Below are positions 33,375-52,139 of a DNA stretch of 64,000 nucleotides, one piece after another (the stretch's first letter is position 1; the number at the start of each line of letters is the position of its first letter). Under the pieces are notes generated by a model, which was given only the letters and a program-made list of their open reading frames with translations, made no database searches and was not told the DNA's origin. The DNA lies in the NCBI RefSeq assembly GCF_037975245.1, contig NC_092573.1, positions 4,589,501 to 4,653,500 of the forward strand. The letters run 5' to 3'. Source of the stretch: Apostichopus japonicus. Taxonomy: Eukaryota; Echinodermata; Holothuroidea; Aspidochirotida; Stichopodidae. The position numbers and the translations under genes are program-made.

Positions 33375-36300
33375 ACAAACCAGAAAACGATGCTGATTGG
33401 TCAAACTATATATAGAAGTCGAAGAGCACGAAATTAACAGCGTTAAGTCGTTGTTTAAAGGGATATTCCGGTGTCTGAAGTTAATTGGCCTAATACGAAA
33501 GAAAATTTTCTGCCTATTTACGTAACAATGACATCCCTATAGCATTTGTATAGCGACCATAGGAACTTTTTTTGTCACATTTGGTGGTATTTTTGTGAAT
33601 GTATCTGGCAACAGCAAAGGGAATGACGTCATCACGGCAATTCAGCTGGAAATGTTTTCGTTTTTGGTTTCGATGATAATCGTAACCTATGTAGTCATGC
33701 AGGCGGATGAATGTGTATGTGTGTGTGTGTGTGTGCGTGTGTATCTTCCACCGACCAGCCTATTAGATAATATGTGCGTTACGCTTCATAAGAATAGGAG
33801 AGGCTGATGGCAATTGGAAATTATCTTATGGGAACAAGTGGAACAAACTGCCATTGGCTTCAGTGTGTCGCTAACAGAAAACGTCGCTGTATACATGCCC
33901 TGTGCATTTTCCGTCGTATTTCGCAATTGTTGAGATTCAGTGCCAAATGACAACTTCAGGTTTGGATGTAGTTACGTTGGGGAAATGACCAGGCGCCGTT
34001 TACGAAAATTTACTGTCGCCTAGTTAGATTTTTATCAATGACCAATCTCAATGCGAATTTACTGTGTAAACTTGTTCGTTATCTGTACGTGCATTATGAA
34101 CGGGAAGTTTTCATGTGCGGAGATTGTTCACAAACTTCTCGGAACATTTATAAACATACAGTCAAAACATCATTTAAAATCTAAAATAACAATAAATTAC
34201 AAGGAACGGTTTGAGCTTACAAATACGTAATGTGTTTAAAAAGAATTCATAAATATGTTGCTTTCATATATTAATTTCTAAACCAATTAGAAAAGTTTAT
34301 TAAACATCGATATATATTTACTATATTAAATTACTATTGCCTAATAAACAAACTTTAACAAGTTTTAACCTCTTTATTCCGAGTTTCGCTATATTAAAAT
34401 TCATAAGTTAATGATACAAGACCCCTGTCGTGTTGATCTGCAGAAAAAAAAGCACAATACAACGATTAACTGTCATTTTGGTAAAACATTTTCGACGACA
34501 AAGCATGGAACTGCCGAGTTGGTTATGCTACAATGTGCCACACACTAACAAAGGTGGGATAATATTAGGTTCATTAAAACAAAAACGTGAAGGAATTTTT
34601 TTCGTGTCAGTATACCAATACACTTAAGGAGGCAAAACATCTCCTCAATTATTTCTGAAGACATTTCCTACATGCCATCAGTCATAATTCGGAAAATATA
34701 CAACAATTTAAGGTGTTTTGAGACAAGTTTGCTGTTATTGTTGCTAGGATTGTTTGAAAAGGTTTTCACACAACACCAGTTGCGAGTGGAAGAGATGCTT
34801 TTTCAACCTTAGATTTTGATTGCGTAAAAGATCGCTTTGATTTAGGCAGTGTAATGGAGTTATATCGACATTTTTCGCACACCAATCTGCAGCTAAAAGA
34901 CTAGATAAATAATTGGGCAAATGTACGAAGTCACGCTAATCGAGTACAGCAGTTCAAAGTAGCACTGAGGTACTGTCAGGGTTAGGACTCGCGCACACCT
35001 AGCTACTGTGTAGTGTATGCCTAGTACTAGAAGAGCCCTAATGTAACATCAGCCAAGCTCTCTTCGTATGTATTTTTGCAGATGTTTTATTTTTAATTGT
35101 TTAAGACATTACAGTAGGCCTAGCTGCTTCTTTTAATGATTTTGCGACATTTTTGACTTTGTTCGTCAGTTAATTTTGGTAGAAAGTTTAAATTTCATAC
35201 TGCACAGTAACAACATTTTTCAATGTGCAATTACTTAGCACCATGTATCTGCCTAGGTGCCTAGCCTTTGTTCACAGAAAGTATTGATGTTGTAGATCTG
35301 CACTATGGAGACTTGAACAGCAATCATAGTGGCGAGTGAATTTGGCATTTAGGCGAGTAGATTTTTAGTGACGGTCGCCAAATGGCGAATACTTTAAAAA
35401 TATTTGTCGAGGCCTGAGAAGAAGCCTGTTGTCTTTGGTAGAGATTAATCTGTATGCTGAATACATCAAAAGTTTCCATCTCGGTCATCAGCTGCCAATG
35501 TGAATATTGTTTGTCATATCTCAATGCCTTTTGCTGTACTACTTAGGTTGAAGTATGTTGTTCATCCTGGTTATACCCTACATCCTAGTGTGCCACATTC
35601 ATATAAGAATATTCATGTAGCAGCATCGAAACCGCACTGAAGTTTTGCTGCCTGGTTCTTTATAATATTTAAGTCACTTTTGCACAGAGGAAACTTTTAA
35701 TTCGACAGAAGAAAAAAAAAATAGCAAGGTAGAATGGAGGGTTTAGCCAGTCAAAATAGGTCACATTCAATCAACATCTGAACTTAGGAATAAGATATTA
35801 AGATTGGATTTGCAATTAACAGTGTGAAATAGTTTTTTGCCCAATTTCCTGTTCCAGGAATATCCCTTCAATCTACTCATGCGATATAAAGTATAATAAC
35901 ACAGCGACCAGTGAAAAACAAACATGTTTTTCTTCCTTTTGAAATTTTATAACATTTTCCATTTCTTTAGATATGAGGCGTAAAATCTAAGAAATTACAG
36001 CTAAATTTTTGACAAGTTGATAAATAAATGGCTCTTATTTCAACCGCAACATATATTATTTTGATCAAATACAAAGAAACACAGAATGAGGACCAAAAAA
36101 AGGAAGAGAAGGAAGAAAAAGAGAAATCATGAAAATGTTCAACCATGATGCCGGAAATGATTGATGCAGGGATCAACAGTTGTTGAATGATTAACTGTTT
36201 TGCTGTTTACTAAACATAATTCACTCGCATGTTTTCTCTAGTGAATACAAATTGTTAAAAAATTGTGTATGACTCATAACATTTTCCAACTATGGTTAGA

Positions 36301-39146
36301 TAAGCAGGAAACCGCTATTCGTATTTCCAATTATGTGTTTTCCTAACTGTGTGGTTTACCAAAGCGTCCGCACATGAACTATTCATAATATTTCTCTAAT
36401 CAAATCTTCGAATATTTCAAAATGAAAAGTCTGAAAAAGGGATATCCCGCTGGTAAGCTATCTACCACTAATTTTAAAGGGAACAATATTGCATCACTTC
36501 AACATGCAATATGCAACTCAATATCTTGTCCCTAACTTTGAGATATGGTTAATTGAATGCAACCTATTTTGACTGGCTAAACACTATCAGGAAATGCCTT
36601 GTCACATTATGTTATCTTCTTATTGCTTCGTCCTTCATATACATGTTTGCCTGTAAGCTGTCAATATTCTCATGCTTTAGAACTTCACTGATCGAAAGGC
36701 AACTTTGTTTTGGCAGAAATACTATTTCTCTTCTATTGATAAATGATTTTCATATTATACAGGAATAACCCGCAAGCAAACGACTCAAATACATTTACAA
36801 TGAAGACATTATACAGATATGCTCTTGCCAGATGCATTCACCAAATATCATCAAATTTAGAAAATTCATATAGTCAGGATAACGAGATGATATGAGGATG
36901 TAGCTTTGACCTAAGGATAAAGATTGTTTCCAGCAATTTTGTGAAGCATATCGAATTCAGCCACCGGATTATCCATTTAATTGGGTCCGGAAATAAGTTT
37001 TTTTCCATCATTAAATCCAAGAACTAATCCAGCCGTTAAAATCGCACTGACTTAGCTACGCCCAACAAGAAAGCTAATAATACACGTTGATTATTCATGA
37101 CACCTTCAATGTTTCGTGCGTAACATGTATGTTTTGGTGAGGAGAGCGTCTGGCCTAAGGCATAAAGTGGCCTAAATTGCGTCAATTTATATCAACTGTT
37201 TGTCTCATGACAAATATACAAATTTTACTTGGTTAGCATCTGGTAAAATATCTGAAAAGATGTCCCCGTGAGAATTTTTCTTGGGAAAGAAACCACACTC
37301 CGACAGATTGACAGACGGAATTTATAACTATGAAGCTATTAGTGAAATAAGTTATAACCGATACGAGTGTTTCATGTCCCCGTCAAAGTATATTTCTTGC
37401 AGGTCAATGTTATAAATATATATATTTATATAATATAAATGAAAAGGAGACAAGTTGTGTGAAGTAAAATACAGAGAATTAAAGGTTATTTAAGTTACTT
37501 TGGACATTTGTTGGTAAGCTTTTGAGATTAGTCGGCTCCACCAGGCGAAGACATCGAGACTGTCATCTTGTTATTAATGATGATATAAGATTCACGAGAA
37601 GGGCTAATATACGGTACTCTTCGAACTAGTGATCACGTTAGAACAAAATTGATATGGTACAGATCATTGACAACACATTTGTTTATTATTTCAGGCTACA
37701 CTTAATCCGCTTTGAAGATATGATCATTTAAATATCCAAAAGCACAATTATCTTGATATAGGATGCCTTTCATTCTAGACCATGAATTTATGTATATATA
37801 CCAATATGCTACTCATATTACCCATATATATATATATACTATCACATACCAATACTTAATTACTGCCTAACATGTGTATAGCAACAAAATGTTACAGACA
37901 GAGCAAAGTTTCTTATGTTACTTTGGTTGAATCTGTTTATGTCATCCCCTCTTTTGGCCGATCTGCAGGAACTATTATACACAGCTGATCTGTTGAGGTG
38001 ATCCCCATAGATAACACAGTACTGACTTGACGGCTGTATTTTGTTAATTAACTAAAAGAAAAATGTGTTTGTATTTCCAGAAAACTTTAGGTTCCTTCAA
38101 AATGCTATTTTAGCATTACCAGTCTCTCGGGCCAGGCTGTCACTGGTTACAATTAGGAATACATCTCTGCGAGAAATGGAAGCCTTTAATCTTTTTCTCT
38201 CTCAAAAAAAACACACCATCTAAATTGGAGGTTGCAGTTTTGACTATAGTAAAGTACATTACGTTGGGAGAAATTTTGATGTGACAAATCATAATTTAGC
38301 CTACGTCAATGATGTTCTTCAGCAGTTAATCTCGAGTGATGCGTTTATTATCTGTCTGACGTTTGCAGTTAAAGTAGTGTGATGTTTGAAAACAGTATAA
38401 CTATAGCATAAAAGGTTGTATTGTAATTGATCTTTATCAAGCCATTGAACAATATTCGTAGAAGTTCCAGCTTTGCATTGTAAAATAATTGTTCTACTTT
38501 AATTTATATCTCTACACTCGTTGTTTTCTTTAAAGTTTTCTTTTTCTTTTTTCTGTCCCATAAAACTGCTTAAAGATGACCAGTAAAATGAGGTATTGAG
38601 ATATTTTAAGGTAGGTCATATCTGGCTTACCATTTTTGTTTTGGATGAGGTGGGGGGGGGGAGGAGAGATGGGGGGGACATTACTTTCAAGTATCGTCAA
38701 AAGTTCGAACTTTTTAGTGAAGGAGGAGAAGACATTTATTAGAAACAAGTTTAACTGAGAGCATGTTTAATGAAAGTACTTTCCAAGATATAGACGTAGG
38801 CAAATATCCTGTAACCGTTTGCTAATAATAATAAACTTCAGTGAGATCTGATAAATGATTACTTCGGATCAATCTGGCACCTCTAATTTATTTGCGCCGT
38901 CGATTTTATCGCTTACATCGGGTAAATAGAATATTGGATATTGAAGAGTTGGGCCCGTTTCAGAAAATGGACCACATTGAACCAGCTATAGAACTACTGA
39001 ACATTAGTTTTATTTAAACGCAAATAAAGTTTCTCCCTTCAATTATAGCGCATGGGAATTTCACACAAAATTTCAACAGCCAAAACCTATCATTTTAAAA
39101 TTCGTCGATTGTGTTAACCAACATTGGGTTACACATACACACACAC
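33375..39146. other. Intergenic DNA, no gene
   Basis: Contains a (GT)n run (33711-33740), a GGCGA-rich palindromic repeat fragment at 35331-35390, one member of a dispersed pair at 36515-36580, short TA tracts (37410-37440, 37797-37840) and a G-run at 38651-38677. No coding segment supported. Confidence 0.5.
36515..36580. repeat. Dispersed repeat fragment, pair with 55127-55195
   Basis: Shares ATATCTTGTCCCTAAC, then a GATATG-TG-ATTGAATG block and a final GACTGGCT with 55127-55195, in the same order and spacing. Confidence 0.6.
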
Positions 39147-39300
<154 letters not shown>

Positions 39301-42300
39301 ACCTAGAGTATACATATAGATATAAATGGTCTTTAGCTAGTAAATTGAAACCTTGCTTGAAAATTTTGATCACTCAAATGTGGTGGGGATTAAATTGGAC
39401 GTATATATAAGGGGAATTGTAGAACAACATACAAATGCAGTCATATTTTACTGCCTAATAGCTTTCGTATACTATGATGCCTTACATCGCCTATGGGACG
39501 TTTATGGCTTAATGACGTCATCTTTTTACTGCCGTTTGTTCACCAGATTGCGCAACAGATGACGTCATCGAAATGGCTAGATAGTGAAGAACTATATACT
39601 AATAGAATTATACTACTCAAGTGTACATTGCAACGGATGAACTCCCGCTTTAACGACGCGACATCATTACATGTATGATGTATTTCGTCTCACCCAAGAT
39701 GAAGCAGTTACCCCATCATCTCTAAATCTCTAGAACGGCCTTTAAAGGCTAAAAATGATGGTGACGTTGGCCCCTCAGTGCAGGCCGACATGATAAATGT
39801 TCTTTTATCTTCATATGGACAACTGAGCAACCCGAATGACAGCCAATAATATTTTAACTTTGAAAAGTCTTTAATGTTTTGTAAACAGGTTACTGGAGGC
39901 CATGAAAAGTCTTTTGTTTCCTCATGGAGGTTGACGTTGCATTTGGGGAAGGAATAACCTAATGGTCTGTGTGTTAGCTTTATTATTCCTGTCATTATCA
40001 TTCATGAGCCTGAGATGCTTAAATGTTCATATCTTTAAAATAAATATAAAGAATTCAATCTGAATTCGTAGCAATCGATCTGCAACATATATCAAATTAT
40101 TTGTTTGCATTCTAATTACCCTTTAACTATATACCCCCAAAATGACACGCTTTATGATTACACATACCAGTTAAGCTGTGAATACCCCCCTCCCCCACCC
40201 CCAGCACCTAATCATGGTTAATTTCAAATTGAAACTATCGTCCCCAGATGAATTACTTACTTTCACTTACTATCCATCCATGTGGGAAGACGTTGTACTC
40301 GTGTACCAATATATGGCATTTATCAGCATCCGTCCAAAGCTGCACGTACTCAAGGGCGTAATAATACATTGCGACATAATTGACGTGTTCGGAGAATTAA
40401 GTAAACTAATTAACCTTGAGGTGTCAAAAACTCAGTCATGATATGTTATAATGTCTTGTGTAGCCTTTCTTTGGTACACCTGCTGGAATATCTATACGAG
40501 TACATCTTTCAATACTCTGATTGAGGTTTTACTAATTAGCGGCTGACGTATTATTCCATGGTGTACGGTGTACGGATTGGAGCTAATTAAAATCTATTTT
40601 TAATGTCGGAGTGGCGAAATGATACTAGTAAATAGCTACATCTAACAGCATGAAGTTTTCGTCCAACTCCAGAGTTCAACCAGGAAGACCTATTTCGGGG
40701 TGCAAAGCTACAGAGTGGTAACTTTTTAATCTCAAGACAAGAATTAGAAATAAAGCAATAGATATTAGAGGGATAGAGAGAAAAGGAGAGAAAGAGGTGG
40801 AGAGAGAGACACTTGGTGTGGGGGGGGGGATTAAAAAAGTGAAAACATACCTGAAATAACATAGAAATGCTCAACAATAAAAATGACCATTTTTCCAGAT
40901 GTGCGCTGATCACATATGTGGTACGATGGAAGATAGGAGTAAATTCAAGTTGGGTTTTCTAATTAAAAACTGATTTATTTGATCTATTGATCAGATATAT
41001 TCAATTAAAGATATCCTTATGCATTATTATTGTCGTAATCTCATATAGCATGACAATGACACCATTTGCTTTGTAAAACAATTAATAGCAATGAATAATA
41101 TGTTTAGATTAACAAGTAGAACCCCTGCCCTCCCCCCACCCCCCTCAAAGAAAGAAAGAAGAACAAAAGAAGCTTCCTGGCGAAATACTGAGTTTATTCA
41201 TGATAAAGTTAGACTTTCAAGAAATCTTTACCTACCGTCTCTGTTACAGGTGAAAAACACACCTTATCGTGAAGTTATGAATTTGATCAATATGAAAGTT
41301 GTTTGTAAGACTATAACTGTCTTCCTCGGTGTATAAGTAATCTGTACATTTTCAAGATAAAGCTCCACTGCCATCTATAACTTTGTTGATGCAAGAAGCA
41401 TTAATGAAATTACATTACGTTTTCTAAATTTGCAAACTTCACACACACACATAATGCTACTAGGTTGTGTTTTTGACACAAATTGGCAGCACTTTTTTTC
41501 AGCAATAAATTTCAATCAGCGGACAATACCTTTAAGAGGAAAACATGAGATAACAAAGTCGTTACTGACGGAAGTGAACTTTTGCTTGTGAAATTGTGAA
41601 AAAGAAAGAAAAAGAAACACAAAACAAAACAAAAGATGGATAACACGCAGGATACGAAAATATATTATTTATCAAAAAAGAAAAAAAAATCAATATCTAT
41701 CAGGCCTCATAGTTTGCTAAGGCACTGGAAAGCAGACCAGTTCAAGACAAATTAAACAAACGTCCTAGGGTGTTTACTGTCTAGACTCAATGCATCCGAA
41801 TTACCATGCACTGACAGGAAAACAAACTCTACCTCCTAAGGCAGTGTCGATGATCTCTGGGTTTGAAAATAGGACGGTGAATACCAATGGTATATCATGT
41901 GAAGAATGGCCAAAGAATTGATACCTGTGATGGTTGAATACTTCTCATTGCATGTTAACCTTTTATCTGTTTAAATATAAATGAGCTTCAATCGACATTA
42001 GCCATTAGGATCCATTAAGATCCATACTTAGACGGATTTCTTTAATCTATAAAACATAAGCCATCGAAAAAATAACATGTTGAACGTAAATATTTAAATA
42101 GAAAAAGAAATGATCCGTTAACTTTAGTGGTTGTAAATAGGTTCATGTATTGACTTTCTCATAAACTTCTCAAAGAAAAAGTAGGTAGTGTATACGAAAA
42201 AGCCATTTAACCATGACTGTATGCATTGTCAAGAAATCTTTGACGCATCAATTTATCTGTCATCAATCTTGTAAAATTTTACCGAATATCCACGCTTCTT

Positions 42301-45129
42301 ATTTAATGATGTATATACAAACCGTAGCCTCTTCTTAAAGTGCGTCTTTTGAACATTTGACAGTAATTCTTAAACTTAGTCAATAAGTTACTCGAAGTAA
42401 ATCAAACTCTATGTGCGAATCAGCGTTCGGGTAATTTGAGCCTTATAACTGCAGAAGGTATCTGTCTCAAGCAATTTGCCACAGACAAAAAGATTACCGT
42501 AATCTTTTATATTATTTCTTCTGTAAACAAAGGACTCGAAAAGTTAGTCAGCCGAAAACCGGAGACCACAGACACGACGAAAGCATGTAACTCGTTTGGT
42601 AAAAAAATCAAGAGAGGCTAAGAGAGAGGTGGGTGGAGGTGGGTGGAGGTGGGTGGAGGTAGGTGGAGAGAGAGATAAGGGGTGGGGAAGGTGGGACGGC
42701 GGCGGAAAGGGGTTTTGTCAGGAGTACTCTCTTCAACAGCACCACACATAGTGTCAGTGCAACTATATCTTTGCTAAAGTTGACTGTTGGTCATAAACCT
42801 GCTAGTATCCAAATAGACGAACACATGAAGTCATTTCACTTTCTTCTTATGACGAGAGTAAGGAACCAATTGGATCGATAATACTCTCTCAGCCTGACTG
42901 ACTCAGATGAAGATACCCCGAGTTCTTCGACCCAAAGATATATATTGATATCTCTAGTACACTATTTCTACCTCTTGTACTTTTTCCTTACGGAGTTGCT
43001 ATAGTCTTCTAGAAAATAGTTTCATTCCTTCAGGAAATCCCTGCAGAATTACCTTATATCGTGCGTTCACATAACATGGCACAATTTATCTTTTCAGTAA
43101 GCTTGTTGTGTTCATTATGGCGGCGAAGTGTAGCTTTTTTAGTTTTAAAGTCCAATGTACGTAAGCAAGTCTATATATTACAATGCAGTAATTATAAGTG
43201 CTACAATATGTAGTCTAGAATACAGATGCTACTCAAAGTACTTCTTATCCACATGGCTATTGGTTCCCTGCCCCAACCTCCACCCCTCCCCGTCAATTCC
43301 CCTTCTTTTTATTGCTCTATGTGTAGATAACGTGTGATTAGCATAACGATTGTATTCATGACGATAAAATCGCCACAAATAATATACATATATACAAACA
43401 TAGGGTACCTCTGTGCGCTGACTTTCAGACGAAGGAACTAAATTTCGTAAAGCACTATCATATTATAATGGATATTACTGCAATGGCTTATACAAAATGG
43501 TTCGTTTCCAAGAAGGAAAGAAAGGTTATACTATAAATAAATGTTAAAAACAACTTCCTTCAAGTCTCGGGCAGCTCAGTTCAAAACTGTTAAACACCTA
43601 CAAGTTACTGATAGCCAAACGACACCAATCATACACGCCATTATTTCTCATGATTCCTATTACAAACCTCACGGTTTTAGAGATCGCGCAGCAGAAATTG
43701 GAGTCATAAAAATATCTGTTATGATAATCCATATATATCGCCACCGCTAAGATGGTTTCTCGGCGGGATAATCCGTGACGTAAGTAAACACGTGTTTCAG
43801 ATCGACTATAGGAAAGTAAACTACGACCAGCCACATATATGCGCCCCTTTCCTCCTCAATCAATAGTTCAATGAGCGAACAACTTCATAGACAAGCGGCG
43901 TCTGTTTGCTTGATCGAGTTAGAATATTCTATACTGATTATATAAAGTAAGTCACCAAGTCTCGTCCGTTGCACAGCAAGGTGAGTCTAAAAATAAACCG
44001 GGCTCCATCTCTCTCTCTCACTCGTCTGTGTGATGGAATCGGACATTGCGCTTTTTTTTCAAATTCTGCTTTGGGTGAAGTCATTTCGTTTAATTGGTAT
44101 TCCGTCCACACGATGTTTTTTGTTATCCTTATAAATATGTGGTCATCGTTGGTACGGGGATACTTGACTCCATATGTTGTAATTAATTGAGGCATAGAAT
44201 GGCTGATGGTATCTGTTTAAACTTCTCTGACCTCTCCGTCGACTTATACCCAGTTATTCATATTAGATCTGACTGTCATTATAAAAGGCGTTTGTACTTC
44301 TCATCTGTTGTCGGAATGAGTCTAAATGTAGATTATAGGGCGACACTGACTCGTGAAAATTTATGACGTCGCTGGAAACGTCACGACCAAAACAAGCGAA
44401 GTAGGAAAAACAGTCGATATATTAGGACGAAGTGAGAGATATATTGGTGTTATTGTCGGCACTTACAACAATATCTTGATTACGAATGCACTTTCTAAAG
44501 AAAGTTGTCTGAACCAGTTTCTTTCCTAAAACATTGTGATTTTTTATTATCTTCAAATCCCGACTTAGATAAATGAAAAAAAAAGTCAAAATGAGGAAAA
44601 ACAAAGTACCAAACAAGAAACTAAACAGGAAAAAAAGTAAAGAACACAAAACAGAACTTCTTCACTTTATCGACATTGATGAAAACAGTACTAAAGAGAT
44701 AACCAGGTTCAGTATTTTAATGAACATATGACGTCATATACTTTCGACAGCCTTATCAACAACATCCATTGCACTTTATATAGGCCAGTTGATATATTTT
44801 ACTTCATTTTCTCTCTTTACCAGTACCAGTCTTTATACAACAGCATGTCAACATGTTTGATGCAAATATTTGTTATATTATTTTTTAGGCTATATAAAGT
44901 TTTTGTCTCATTGACTTTGAAGCAATAAAATTGTTTTTCATAACCTTATATACTCATCACTTTATATTGCAAGTATTAATGAAAAACCCACACATTTCAA
45001 AATCCATTTGATTTTTGATTTGGTCCATTATACCATCCAAGGAACATCCTATGCAAAAGTCCATGGAGCCATACTTTGATCCTTAGATTTACATGCAGTT
45101 GTTAACCAGGATATTATCATACCTCTTGA
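39301..45129. other. Intergenic DNA, no gene
   Basis: Includes two TGACGTCAT sites 50 bp apart (39511 and 39559), a GGTGGAGGTG array (42626-42668), G- or C-runs (40187-40201, 40817-40829, 41130-41147) and a TATA-like GATTATATAAAG (43936) 30-odd bases before a donor-like CAAG|GTGAGTC (43977). No coding sequence supported. Confidence 0.45.
42626..42668 (+). repeat. GGGTGGAGGT tandem array, G-quadruplex candidate
   Basis: Four copies of a 10-bp unit GTGGGTGGAG, followed by more purine-rich sequence. Spaced G-triplets and doublets on the plus strand could form a quadruplex. Confidence 0.8.
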
Positions 45130-45305
45130 TATAGGCTGTTCTAGCAACTATAGATGGAGAGAATCATGTTATATAAACAACTAGGCGGAGAGGATGATAT
45201 GGGCTATATAAACAACTATTAGGAGAGGATCATATGGGTTATAAGCAACTGGGTGGAGAGGATCATATAGACTTTTGTAGAGACCAGATTGAGGTAATCA
45301 TATAT
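45130..45305. repeat. Degenerate 45-bp tandem repeat
   Basis: About four copies of a unit with GGCTATATAAACAACTA and GGAGAGGATCATATGG words, diverged and variable in length. Confidence 0.7.
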
Positions 45306-45654
45306 GCTGTCCTAGCAGATGGCGGTGGGGTGGGGGGGGGGGTGGCGGTGGGGGTTGAATCATATAGACTATTACAGTATTAGAATTACAGTATTACAAT
45401 TAGAGGTGGTTATAGAAATGATTACCGACATCTTCGTCTACTGTAACCTTATCCTCTCGGTTTTCGCTTTACTCGAGTCGATTCAAATTACCTCGATCGA
45501 CTCTTCGTCGTCCAAACGGCAAATCGTAGGCTTCTACAGTATGACTTTAACAACTGCAGTCGACGTTTTCGTAATTTCCAACCTACGCACAAGTTACCGT
45601 GGAGGTCGATTCTTTCTTCGTTCTTCTCTTAATAATAAACGCTTGTAATTCGTG

Positions 45655-49110
<3,456 letters not shown>

Positions 49111-49115
49111 AATGC

Positions 49116-49357
<242 letters not shown>

Positions 49358-50150
49358 GTCTTTTTATGGAATAAGCATTAAACATCAGCAGTCTTAAGAC
49401 AAATTAATGATAACATCCCTTATTGTATGAATTTGGAGCTACTCTACATTATTTAGTCTTTTTCTGCAAATGAAGTTAGTTGGAATTATTGAGAAAAAAA
49501 ATTGGCAATATTATTTTCAGATGTCCGATAAATTATTGATAAGAAAATGCTTATTTCTATTGGAAACATCTCATCGCTGTTGCGATATGTTGCACTAAGT
49601 GCTTTCACTACATGACCTAGTTGCCGTTTGTGTGTGATACGAAAGACTCTGACATCGTACCACTTGCTTCACACAAGGGAGCATTTAAACTGACGCTCAA
49701 CTTCAAGAGTGTGATGGGAAGTATATAAAATTGGGCATTCACGATCTTTTAGAAGCAACGCCCAGGCCTCTGCAACGTTGAATTCATAAACGTCCCAGGT
49801 GACGATGCAAAGTTAGAAAACTATATTCGTAATGTAATCATATTGATAACAATTGAAATATGTTTATGTTGAATATCTAGACAGAAATCAAAGTGAGTTG
49901 AAGGGATAACATTTGTGACACTTGAATTGAAAGTCACAGATTCATTCAAAACAGTGAATTGAATAGTTCCTTCCTTGCAGAGCAGCTACATGCAACAAGG
50001 GTGATTTGGGTTACCAGAATTCGTAGAATGTGAACATTTCTACGTACGTTGCTTTCCAGTGTCTATACCGCTTCCAATTGGCCAATTTCTTCATTCTAAT
50101 GAGGTTCTCGTGTTGGTAGTTGGATAAACAGAGGTACGTGTAACAATATA
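49358..50150. other. Intergenic DNA, nothing seen
   Basis: AT-rich sequence with no repeat or coding signal of note. Confidence 0.5.
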
Positions 50151-50154
50151 CTTT

Positions 50155-51090
50155 TCAATCATTTGCTAACATCACCGTTGTAGCTATTACATAACCGTGA
50201 TTACTAACATCGCCGTGGTAGCTATAACTCCAACGACCGTGATTGCTGACATCACAGCGGTAGCTATAACCCTAACCGTGATTGCTGACATCACCGTTGT
50301 AGATATAACATAACCGTGATTACTCACATCACCGTGGTAGCTATAACATAACTGTGATTGCTAACATCACCGAAGTAGCTATAACTTTAATAACTGTGAT
50401 TGCTAACATCACCGTGGTAGCTATAACATATCTGTGATTGCTGACATCACCGTGGTAGCTATAACATAACTGTGATTACTAACATCACCGAAGTAGCTAT
50501 AACTTTAATAACTGTGATTGCTGACATCACCGTGGTAGCTATAACATAACTGTGATTGCTAACATTACCGAAGTAGCTATAACTTTAATAATTGTGATTG
50601 CTAACATCACCGTGGTAGCTATAACATAACTGTGATTGCTAACATCACCGTGGTAGCTATAACTTTAATATTCGTGATTGCTGACATCACCGTGGTAGGT
50701 ATAACTCCAATAACCATGATTGCTGACATTAACGTGGTAGCAACTACCCTAACCGTGATTGTTAACAACACCGTGGTATAACATAACCGTGATTGCTAAC
50801 ATCACCGAGGTTGCTATAACTTTAATAACCGTGATTGCTGACATCACCGTGGTAGCAATAACATAACTGTGATTGCTAACATCACCGAGGTTGCTATAAC
50901 TTTAATAACCGTGATTGCTGACATCACCGTGGTAGCTATAACATAACTGTGATTGCTAACATCACCGTGGTAGCTATAACTTTAATAACCGTGATTGCTG
51001 ACATCACCGTGGTAGCTATAACCCTAACAGTGATTGCTGACATCACTTGGTAGCTTTAACCTAACCGTGATTGCTAACATCACCCTGGCT
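50155..51090. repeat. 38-42 bp minisatellite
   Basis: About 24 tandem units with GTGATTGCTGACATCACCGT, then GGTAGCTATAAC, then ATAAC or TTTAATAAC. Two unit lengths (38 and 42 bp, the second carrying TTTAATA) alternate over much of the array, suggesting a higher-order dimer. Confidence 0.95.
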
Positions 51091-52130
51091 ACTAACTTCC
51101 CAAGGTTGGCCAATACATACCGACTAGATATGGACAACTGGTGAACGTTGGGTAGGTAACCAATGGTAACTGGTACATTTAGATGGTAAAATACGAGACC
51201 CATCCGCTATTTAGGCCCTTCAGCAAACACATTCTGAAGTGTTACAACATGATATAAACAAACCTAAGAGGGAAATATCCCGTTGACTTTGACAAAGACA
51301 TGTCGATACAAGGAACTACATCATACATACCAAGAGCTCAGATCTTAAATTTCATGTGAATAACGACAAGTTTGACAGCAGTCGAACAGCAAATTAACTT
51401 GTCTCTTTCTGAATTGTTTTACAGACATATTTTCTTTCTTTTCCTCAATGTCTTTACGTAACAAGAAGAGGTGTTTCACCTCACTAGGCTTAGACTAGGG
51501 AACACTTGTCTTTCCTTAAGCCCCTTGAATATTCTACAAGCCGTGGCTTAAATTTCACTCAATTGGGGGCGTGCAGACTGATGAGGTATTAAGTGGGAAA
51601 ACAGACTCTTTTCTTGAGTTACACTCGCTCAACTAACGTTTGCTTTTGTCAGCAAATCGTCCGATAACACATTCTGTTATCATAATGACCTAAATTTATC
51701 ATTAATAATGTCAGTATTTTAATGACGGTTCATCGAAATGTAATTATGAACGATGGAAGAACACAACAAAAACATGTTTGGATGTATTCGAAGCTTTATA
51801 TACCTTACGTAACATTTTTTTTGGCAAGACAGTCAGCATAAAGACACGCCATGTTGAAAGGGAACTGTAAACACAAGGCTTAGATATTACAGAAGCTAAG
51901 TACGACGTATTATAAGTAATCTTACATGTTTTTTTAACTGGGACGAAGAATTTTCTTCGCAATTCACATTTGTTGTCAATTAATGATGCATGGGATAACC
52001 TTCATCGTGGATTGGATTATTCCACCGGTGAATGGGGGGGGGGGGAGGGGCAGTTTGATAATTGTTACAGGTACGATGGAATTTTTTCAAAAGTTGTACA
52101 AATTCTGTGTGTCTATGTATAATTGAACAG
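51091..52130. other. Intergenic DNA, nothing seen but a G-run
   Basis: A G-run lies at about 52034-52050. No gene supported. Confidence 0.5.
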
Positions 52131-52139
52131 TTAGTTATA

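Noticed and set aside
35331-35390. GGCGA-rich segment with an internal TCGCCA/TGGCGA palindrome
   Set aside because: Looks like a dispersed repeat fragment, but with one copy in the window the boundaries and class cannot be supported.
43936-43990. TATA-like box followed by a donor-like CAAG|GTGAGTC
   Set aside because: The implied first exon would be only about 10-20 bases and no downstream coding exon is visible within the window.
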